Shown: positions 14,633 to 18,064 of the stretch, in pieces
Position numbering within the stretch: the first letter of the stretch is position 1
How the letters are laid out: every line of letters begins with the position of its first letter
Source of the DNA: Coriobacteriia bacterium
GTDB lineage: Bacteria; Actinomycetota; Coriobacteriia; Coriobacteriales; UMGS124
DNA: 18,064 bases
NCBI GenBank assembly: GCA_018368455.1
Contig: JAGZEG010000027.1
Coordinates: forward strand, 1 to 18,064
Reading direction: 5' to 3'
Translations under genes and position numbers: made by a program
The notes under the pieces: model-generated
Told to the model about the DNA's origin: nothing
The model's database searches: none
The model's input: only the letters and a program-made list of their open reading frames with translations

Positions 14633-15805
14633 CTAGTGGTTTTCGAGCGAGCGGACAACCTTACCAAGAAGCTCGCGAATGGGGAGGTGCTGAGGGCACT
14701 CCTGCTCGCATGCTCCGCACTTCACGCAGGCCGATGCTGGTGCATGTGCCTCGGCAAGCTCCCGGTACTGCGCGCGCTGCGGAGCGTGGGCACGGTCAGC
14801 TTCGGTGAGGCTTGCGTTGTAGAGCGCGAAGACATCTGGGATTGCGATGCCCTCGGGGCAACCTTCCTCGCAGTAACGGCAGGTCGTGCAGGGGATGGTG
14901 CTCGAGCGCTTGATGATGTCCGCCGCCTGGCGCACGACGGCAAGCTCCGCGTCGCCGAGCGGCTCGAACGCGGCTCCGAGCTCAGAAGAGCCTCCGAACG
15001 TCGCGAGGTTGTCGGCGAGTTGTGCCTCGCTCGACATGCCAGACAGCACGCACATGACTCCCGGCTGGCTTGCGGCAAAGCGGAGTGCCCACGAGGCGGG
15101 CGTTGAGCCGGGGCGGGCCTGCTCGAACAGCTCTGTAACGGAGGCGGGGACGTTTGCGAGCGCGCCACCCTTGACGGGTTCCATGACGACGACGGGCACA
15201 CCGTGCGCGCGGGCGACGTCATAGCAGCGGCCCGACGCGATGCCCGGGTCATCCCAGTCAAGATAATTGAGCTGCAGCTGCACGAAGTCGACGTCGGGGT
15301 GGACGGTCAGGATCTCGTCGAGCAGCTCTGGGCCGTCGTGGAAAGAGAAGCCGAGGTGGGTAATCTTTCCCTCGTCGCGCAGCTTCCGGCAGAAGCCGAA
15401 CGTGTCGAAAGAGCGCACCTTGTCCCAGTTGTTGCCGTTCACGTTGTGCAGCAGGTAGAAATCGAAGAAGTCGACGCCGCACTTTTCGAGCTGCTCAGCA
15501 AAGATGCGGGGCATGTCGGCGGCTTCCTGCATCGCGTTGCACGGCATCTTTGTGGCGAGCGTGAACGAGGGGCGCGAATGACGTCGCACGAGGGCGTCTC
15601 GCACAAACGTTTCGCTTGTGTGCTGGTGGTACATCCACGCGGTGTCGAAGTACGTGCCGCCCGCTGCGATGAACGCGTCGACCATGCGCTCGAATTGCGC
15701 GACGTCGACGCTCGTGGGATCGTCTGGTGCGAGCAGCGGCAGGCGCATACAGCCAAAGCCGAGCTTGAGCGCAGGGGCGAATGCGGGCGTGGGGCTTGCT
15801 TCCAT
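14633..15805 (-). CDS. Aldo/keto reductase with C-terminal di-[4Fe-4S] ferredoxin domain
   Basis: 390 residues from the ATG at 15805, which has GGGAGAGG about six bases upstream. The frame stays open to 15946, but that extension has no ribosome site and does not look like AKR sequence. The TIM-barrel domain carries the catalytic tetrad Asp54, Tyr59 (FDTAWMYH), Lys86 (TKMP) and His120 (YLLHN). The C-terminus has two ferredoxin motifs, CTTCRYCEEGCP (306-317) and CVKCGACEQECP (360-371), so it probably holds two [4Fe-4S] clusters. This architecture is common in anaerobes and links NAD(P)H-type carbonyl reduction to iron-sulfur electron carriers. Substrate unknown. It is convergent with the radical SAM gene, 33 bases away. 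The short gap has only a 6-bp hairpin without a T-run. Confidence 0.93.
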   Translation of the reverse strand: MEASPTPAFAPALKLGFGCMRLPLLAPDDPTSVDVAQFERMVDAFIAAGGTYFDTAWMYHQHTSETFVRDALVRRHSRPSFTLATKMPCNAMQEAADMPRIFAEQLEKCGVDFFDFYLLHNVNGNNWDKVRSFDTFGFCRKLRDEGKITHLGFSFHDGPELLDEILTVHPDVDFVQLQLNYLDWDDPGIASGRCYDVARAHGVPVVVMEPVKGGALANVPASVTELFEQARPGSTPASWALRFAASQPGVMCVLSGMSSEAQLADNLATFGGSSELGAAFEPLGDAELAVVRQAADIIKRSSTIPCTTCRYCEEGCPEGIAIPDVFALYNASLTEADRAHAPQRAQYRELAEAHAPASACVKCGACEQECPQHLPIRELLGKVVRSLENH

Positions 15806-16107
15806 GGTGGTCCTCTCCCTGAAGCGATGCACGGGCGTGTGCGGCGCGGCGAAATGGTCCGCATTCAGTATCCCACCGGGTGCGTAGGGGAGGTCGTCGC
15901 GATGGCTCGTCGACAGATTCAGCGAACTCGTGGAGCTCTGCTGCACAGGGGCACAGGCTACAAAGCAAAAAGTCTAAACAAGTTGACCGATGGGTATTTC
16001 GACCTTCCGCGTACGGGGAATACTAGAAATTAAGGTTGTGCGGTGGCTTTTGGCGAATGTCGGCGCGCTACCTGTTCGTGATCGATAAGAGAGGGCGGAG
16101 GGATCCC
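15806..16107. other. Divergent intergenic region with no gene seen
   Basis: About 300 bases separate the minus-strand reductase from the plus-strand membrane protein. It must hold promoters for both. An AT-richer stretch at 15960-16035 is the likely place, but I found no -35/-10 pair with good spacing on either strand. Open frames here are extensions of the flanking genes without ribosome sites. I see no RNA gene or clear palindrome. Confidence 0.5.
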
Positions 16108-16647
16108 ATGCCAAAGAAGGTGTTCAAGGCTCTGCTCGGTGCGCTTACTGTCTACGGTGTTGTGTGCGTTGTCGTGTCCATCGTTGGAACGGTGAATCTG
16201 CTGTCGCCTAACGCCGCAACTGAGCTTGCGGCCCGGGGAACGACGGTGTACCAAGGCATCCTTGCGGCGGTCTCGCTTGAGATCGGCGGCCTCGTGACGA
16301 TCGTGCTGTCTATGCTGGGCCTTGCAGGCAACTTTGCGTTGACGAAGACGAGGCTGTATCGCTTTGTGCTCGCGTTGCTTTCCGTTGTGAACGTCGCGGC
16401 GTTCATTGCGTGCATCGTGGGACGGGCCCACATCGCCTGGGCTCTGTTCTTGGCGCTCGGCGCCGTCGGTGTGTGCGTGCTGTGCTTCAAGATGGTGGCT
16501 GATGAAAAGAAGGCGGCGCAAGCTGCCAAGCAGGTGGAGGCTGCGCGCAAGCAGGCTGAGGTCGCGCGTCGCGAGCAAGCCGCCGCAGCCGCTGTTGCCG
16601 CGGCCCAGTCGACGAAGCCGGCCGAAGGAGGCCCCGCATCGCGGTAG
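16108..16647 (+). CDS. Small four-helix membrane protein with Ala/Lys-rich coiled tail
   Basis: 179 residues from the ATG at 16108, which has a strong GGAGGG five bases upstream. An in-frame ATG at 16036 lacks a ribosome site and adds a non-hydrophobic leader. Four membrane helices are visible at about 8-30, 48-70, 84-105 and 109-130. Residues ~131-168 are a charged, Ala-rich stretch (DEKKAAQAAKQVEAARKQ and similar) likely to form a helix or coiled coil in the cytoplasm, ending in a short Pro/Gly tail. I do not recognise the family and assign no function. It has no same-strand neighbour close enough to suggest an operon; the asparaginase-type gene starts 213 bases downstream. Confidence 0.78.
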   Translation: MPKKVFKALLGALTVYGVVCVVVSIVGTVNLLSPNAATELAARGTTVYQGILAAVSLEIGGLVTIVLSMLGLAGNFALTKTRLYRFVLALLSVVNVAAFIACIVGRAHIAWALFLALGAVGVCVLCFKMVADEKKAAQAAKQVEAARKQAEVARREQAAAAAVAAAQSTKPAEGGPASR

Positions 16648-16860
16648 CGCGGCGGTTGGGTGTGGCATTGGCGCCGAGAGCGGGCGTCCGATGTCGCGTC
16701 GTGCCTGGGGCGGCGGTGTGGTGGTTCACGGACGGTCGACAGTGGTGCCAGTTTAGAAACAACCTGGCTGCTAGACTCTGCCGTCGAAACGATACGCCAC
16801 AGAGCTGCCGATTGCCGCATTGCGCGACTGGCGGCTTGTTCGCCTTGAAAGGGGCTTTCC

Positions 16861-17805
16861 ATGGCTCTTGCTCCTCACGTTATTTCTGCTGGCAACGAGG
16901 ACGGCATCCTGCTGGTCATCCACGGAGGTGCCGGTAAGCGCGTCCACGACATGACGCCTGAGCAGCAGGCCGAGACCGACGCTGCCCTGCAGCAGGCTCT
17001 TGCTGCCGGCTATGCGAAGCTCGAGGCTGGCGAGCCTGCCGAGGAGGCTGTCATCGCGGCCATCCACGTGATGGAGGACGCTCCGTGCTTCAATGCCGGA
17101 CGAGGCGTGGCGCTGACGCTTGAGGGCCGTGCCGAGATGGACGCCTGCCTCATGCGTGGCGACGGCTCGACGGGCGCAGCATGCGGCATGACGACGGCCG
17201 AGCACCCCATCGACGTGGCGCGTGCCGTCATGGACAAGACGCCTCACGTGCTGTTTGCCGAGCCGACGTCCGAGCAGCTGGACGCATGGGGTATTGAGCA
17301 GGTTCCCAACGAGTATTTCATCACGCAGCGTCGTCAGGAGGCTCTGGCGGAGTTCAAGGCCAGGCAGGCTGCCGGTGACCCTGCTCCTGAGGCCGATCCG
17401 CGCCACGGTACAATCGGGGCGGTGGCGCGCGACGTCAACGGTGTCATTGCGGCAGGCACGTCGACGGGTGGCATCACAGGCCAGATGCCCGGGCGCATCG
17501 GCGACTCGCCCCTCTGTGGCGCGGGAACGTATTGCAACCAGGGGAGCGTGGCCGTTAGCTGCACTGGCACGGGGGAGAAGTTCATCCAGGAGGTCGCTGC
17601 CTACCAGGTGCATGCGCGCGTTTCCATGGCAGGCGAGGGCCTGGAGCAGGCGGCCTGTGCTGTGCTCGAAGCCGTCGAAGATCGTGGCGGCGATGGAGGC
17701 ATCATTGTTGTGCCGGCCCACGGCTGTGGCGTTGTCGCATTTAATGAGGGTGCTCAGATGAATTATGGCTATGCGTTTGGTGACACCCGCGTCACTCATG
17801 AGTAG
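16861..17805 (+). CDS. Isoaspartyl peptidase/L-asparaginase (Ntn-hydrolase, type III)
   Basis: 314 residues. It belongs to the plant-type asparaginase/IaaA family, which removes isoaspartyl residues from peptides and hydrolyses asparagine. The N-terminal block VIHGGAG is standard. The precursor is expected to cut itself before Thr184 (RHGTIGAVARD), exposing the Thr nucleophile of the beta subunit. The substrate block STGGITGQMPGRIGDSPLCG contains the Arg (212) and Asp that hold the substrate. Family members usually read TGGxTNK here; this protein has TGQ instead, a small change near the active site. The C-terminal GGDGGIIVV segment fits the family. No signal peptide, so cytoplasmic. The ATG has GAAAGGGG seven bases upstream, and a terminator follows 48 bases after the stop, so it is probably monocistronic. 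Confidence 0.92.
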   Translation: MALAPHVISAGNEDGILLVIHGGAGKRVHDMTPEQQAETDAALQQALAAGYAKLEAGEPAEEAVIAAIHVMEDAPCFNAGRGVALTLEGRAEMDACLMRGDGSTGAACGMTTAEHPIDVARAVMDKTPHVLFAEPTSEQLDAWGIEQVPNEYFITQRRQEALAEFKARQAAGDPAPEADPRHGTIGAVARDVNGVIAAGTSTGGITGQMPGRIGDSPLCGAGTYCNQGSVAVSCTGTGEKFIQEVAAYQVHARVSMAGEGLEQAACAVLEAVEDRGGDGGIIVVPAHGCGVVAFNEGAQMNYGYAFGDTRVTHE

Positions 17806-17853
17806 CCTCCGGTTCTTATTTATTACTCCCGAGTGATAAGGGGCACCCGAAGG

Positions 17854-17895
17854 CGAGGCCGTGATCCTGACATGGATCGCGGCCTCGTTGCGTTC
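17854..17895 (+). terminator. Terminator after the isoaspartyl peptidase gene
   Basis: A 14-bp stem (17854-17867 with 17874-17887, one T-G pair) has loop TGACAT and is followed by TTGCGTT. The T-run is short and interrupted, but the stem is strong and well placed, 48 bases after the stop. Confidence 0.75.
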
Positions 17896-17940
17896 GCTCG
17901 CAGAGAAGGATGAGAATCTATTTGTGTTGTAATTATGGTC

Positions 17941-18064
17941 TCGCCCCTCCCCCTTGCGCGGGGGGAGCGCCCTCCGGTATATTACCTCCTCGCGCAACGG
18001 CGGGGCCCACGGGCACCGCGGGGCGCGGCGAACCTTGAGAGCCGGATACTGCGAGAGCAGAAGG
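17941..18064 (+). promoter_or_regulatory. Possible structured RNA leader of a gene beyond the window
   Basis: The last ~120 bases hold several stem-loops and no gene. CTCCCCC (17947-17953) pairs with 17961-17967. The 7-base loop of that hairpin, TTGCGCG (17954-17960), is fully complementary to CGCGCAA (17991-17997), giving a pseudoknot or a competing longer stem. Next come GCGG-GCC/GGC-CCGC (18000-18019) and CTGC-GAGA-GCAG (18049-18060). A GAGAGCCGG stretch (18036-18044) recalls the start of T-box leaders, but the specifier and antiterminator would lie outside. An AT-rich TAATTA at 17930 could be the -10. Strand and class are uncertain. Confidence 0.35.

Noticed and set aside
15806..15946. 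N-terminal extension of the aldo/keto reductase
   Set aside because: No ribosome site at 15946, the sequence does not look like AKR, and the ATG at 15805 has GGGAGAGG upstream at good spacing.
15983..16026. TTGACC and TACTAG as a promoter for the small membrane protein
   Set aside because: The spacing between them is about 32 bases, and no good -10 lies 16-18 bases after TTGACC.
16771..17997. 408-codon minus-strand open frame over the isoaspartyl peptidase gene
   Set aside because: It runs through the terminator hairpin and antisense to a well-defined enzyme, and its translation is Arg-rich without motifs.

Overview
The window reads as chromosomal DNA from a GC-rich Gram-positive anaerobe. 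Codon use is strongly G/C at third positions. The genes fit a gut actinobacterium of the class Coriobacteriia (Olsenella, Collinsella or Atopobiaceae-like): a covalently flavinylated FMN-binding domain, an MMPL exporter paired with a glycine/leucine heptad-repeat protein, a ferredoxin-type aldo/keto reductase and a radical SAM enzyme. This placement comes from gene content and composition, not from a marker-gene comparison. I see no insertion sequence, phage gene or CRISPR array.

Layout. (1) 1-256 is the C-terminal end of an FMN-binding flavoprotein, closed by a strong terminator. (2) 452-7243 is a regulator/export locus: a TetR-family repressor on the minus strand, divergent from a translationally coupled pair made of a large MMPL/RND transporter and a secreted protein with about 55 xxxLxxG heptads. 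(3) 7301-7476 is an initiator tRNA-fMet gene with its own promoter and terminator. (4) 7518-9060 holds a single-pass membrane protein with a SurA-N-like domain and a DUF523 (TudS-like) protein. (5) 9194-12346 is a phosphate module: PstB ATPase, a PhoB-type response regulator and a PhoR-type sensor kinase. PstS, PstC, PstA and PhoU are not in the window. (6) 12368-14599 is a second divergent pair: a TetR-family repressor and a radical SAM enzyme with SPASM-like cysteines, with a good candidate operator over the enzyme's promoter. (7) 14633-15805 (minus) is an aldo/keto reductase with two [4Fe-4S] motifs. (8) 16108-16647 is a small four-helix membrane protein. (9) 16861-17805 is an isoaspartyl peptidase/L-asparaginase of the Ntn-hydrolase type, followed by a terminator. 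(10) The last ~120 bases look like a structured RNA leader cut off by the window edge.

How the parts work together. The most system-like unit is TetR-MMPL-heptad protein: a locally repressed export system in which the secreted coiled protein may be a dedicated partner or cargo of the transporter. The second unit is the TetR/radical SAM pair, whose substrate cannot be read from sequence. The PstB-PhoB-PhoR unit joins phosphate-import ATPase and phosphate-responsive regulation in one likely transcription unit. The remaining genes are mainly housekeeping or metabolic.
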